Origin: Verrucomicrobiaceae bacterium
GTDB taxonomy: Bacteria; Verrucomicrobiota; Verrucomicrobiae; Verrucomicrobiales; Akkermansiaceae
NCBI GenBank assembly: GCA_947372405.1
Contig: CANBTO010000248.1
Location: forward strand, 1 to 7,293
Length of the DNA stretch: 7,293 bases
Reading direction: 5' to 3'
The position numbers were made by a program, and so were the translations under genes. Positions 6,364-7,293 of the stretch are shown one piece after another. The notes beneath the pieces are model-generated. The model was not told where the DNA came from. It saw only the letters and a list, made by a program, of their open reading frames with translations, and did not search any database. Every line of letters begins with the position of its first letter. The first letter of the stretch is position 1.

Positions 6364-7293
6364 ATGAAACACCACCACACTGCAACCCTGTACGCTGTTC
6401 TGGCGATTTCCGCCGCGTTGGCCCAAGCCGCTCCGTCCGCCCCGTCCGGCCCGGAGATCGTCGCCGGGCACGCGATCACGCTCAATGCCCCGGTTGGCGA
6501 GCCGACCCAGTTTATGCCCAGCGGACCGTTGTTGGGCAACGGGGATGTTGGCGTGATGCAATCCGGTCCGGCGGAACAACTGATCTATTACATCGGCAAG
6601 AATGATTTCTGGAGCATCAAATACCAGTCACCGATCGCGGTCGGGCAACTCCGCATCCTGACCCCCGCGCTGCAAGGCGCGAAATTCCAAACTGTCTCTG
6701 ACATGAGCTTGGCGGAAATCCGCGGCGATTATACCAATGGGGACGCCGCCATGACCTCCCGTGCATGGGTGGATGCCAATCAGAACCTGCTGTGTGTGGA
6801 ACTGTCCAACAAAGGCAGCAAACCGCTCGCCATCTCGCTGAAATGTTTCATGGGCGCTGGTGCCTCGGCCGTGCCTGCCTGTGTTCCCGCTTGCCCCGCC
6901 CCGGTCAAAATCGGCTGTGAGCAACACGGTGGCGGGCGCTGGTTTTTCAACGGAGAAATGGCGGATGTTTCTGTCCTTGACCGTGTCCTGAGCATTGAGG
7001 AGATCGCGACGCTGGCCAAGGGAGATAGGAAAAATGTCCAAACCTTCGACGGGAAAGCCGGCAAGCCGCTCGCCGCGCCGGAGGTTTCCAAGGCGCTAAC
7101 CGTCTCCGGTTGGATCAAAGCGACCACTCTATCAACCGAGGCCGACTACATCGTCAGCAAAGGCGATTGGAATCAGGCCTATAGCCTCGGTCTATCAAAC
7201 GGCCACCTGCGCTTCGCTATTGGTGAGTGCATGCTGCAATGCGATGAACCCATCCCGCTTAACCAGTGGGTCCATGTCGTAGGGGTCTATGAT
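6364..7293 (+). CDS. Secreted glycosidase-type protein with LamG-like insertion (partial, 3' end beyond window)
   Basis: The frame is open from ATG 6364 to the window edge (310 codons), 6 bases after the preceding stop, so the two genes are almost certainly co-transcribed. A signal peptide (residues 1-22) ends in AQA. Residues 30-165 form the N-terminal beta-sandwich module shared with the truncated gene at 2958 (PSGPLLGNGDVGV at 52-64; GKNDFWS at 78-84), typical of GH95/GH65-like six-hairpin glycosidases. A Cys/Pro/Ala linker (VPACVPACPAP, 170-180) leads into a LamG-like stretch: PVKIG, then FFNGEMADVSVLDRVLSIEEI (194-214), then LTVSGWIKATTL (245-256) and NQWVHVVGVYD (300-310). Again the usual C-terminal strands come first. 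The LamG segment appears inserted after the first beta-sandwich block, so the rest of the sandwich and an (alpha/alpha)6 barrel are expected past the window. Seven Cys residues lie in the visible part, fitting a disulfide-bearing exported protein. Confidence 0.8.
   Translation, partial: MKHHHTATLYAVLAISAALAQAAPSAPSGPEIVAGHAITLNAPVGEPTQFMPSGPLLGNGDVGVMQSGPAEQLIYYIGKNDFWSIKYQSPIAVGQLRILTPALQGAKFQTVSDMSLAEIRGDYTNGDAAMTSRAWVDANQNLLCVELSNKGSKPLAISLKCFMGAGASAVPACVPACPAPVKIGCEQHGGGRWFFNGEMADVSVLDRVLSIEEIATLAKGDRKNVQTFDGKAGKPLAAPEVSKALTVSGWIKATTLSTEADYIVSKGDWNQAYSLGLSNGHLRFAIGECMLQCDEPIPLNQWVHVVGVYD
6453..6775 (+). repeat. Direct repeat, copy 2 (paralogous N-terminal coding module)
   Basis: Partner of 3038-3360, offset by 3415 bases with no insertions or deletions. 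It lies wholly inside the reading frame that starts at 6364. In this copy the coding sequence continues in frame past the repeat (WVDANQNLLCVELSN), which shows what the truncated copy has lost. The pair could support recombination that removes the 979-residue gene lying between them. Confidence 0.85.

Noticed and set aside
3038..6775. The direct repeats as ends of an insertion sequence or composite transposon
   Set aside because: Both copies are coding and paralogous, with no inverted ends, no target duplication and no transposase between them.
1..7293. CRISPR array, tRNA, rRNA or defence system
   Set aside because: No short regularly spaced repeats, no cloverleaf or rRNA-like segments, and no nuclease, helicase or toxin-like proteins were seen.

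Overview
The window is a GC-rich, mostly plus-strand stretch of a bacterial chromosome. It carries secreted sugar-processing genes: a Tat-exported Gfo/Idh/MocA oxidoreductase, a secreted xylose-isomerase-like TIM barrel, a DUF5703/six-hairpin glycosidase and LamG-bearing relatives. That gene mix, and the weak or absent Shine-Dalgarno sites, fit the Planctomycetota-Verrucomicrobiota-Lentisphaerota group. Verrucomicrobiota is my best guess, from gene content only.

Layout. Positions 1-133 are AT-richer and mostly non-coding. Positions 134-486 hold the broken 3' end of an unrecognised gene with an apparent one-base frameshift. A roughly 200-base gap (487-692) contains a strong palindrome centred near 552. 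An apparent operon follows: oxidoreductase (693-1907), TIM-barrel protein overlapping it by 4 bases (1904-2767), a 62-residue signal-peptide-like ORF of doubtful status (2776-2964), a truncated glycosidase-type gene (from 2958/2964), an almost intact 979-residue glycosidase (3418-6357), and 6 bases later another secreted glycosidase-type gene (6364 onward) that runs off the window.

The truncated gene and the last gene share a 323-base direct repeat (3038-3360 and 6453-6775; about 93% identical by eye, no gaps). It encodes the same N-terminal module, so the two are paralogues and the first has lost nearly everything after residue ~134. In both the 979-residue protein and the last gene, the LamG-like segment has its usual C-terminal strands ahead of its usual N-terminal strands, which suggests a circularly permuted LamG domain.

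How they may work together (inference): the glycosidase-type proteins act on a plant or algal glycan outside the cytoplasm. The oxidoreductase and TIM-barrel protein, both with export signals, would oxidise and rearrange or cleave the sugars released. The palindrome upstream is a candidate operator. The substrate cannot be read from the sequence.
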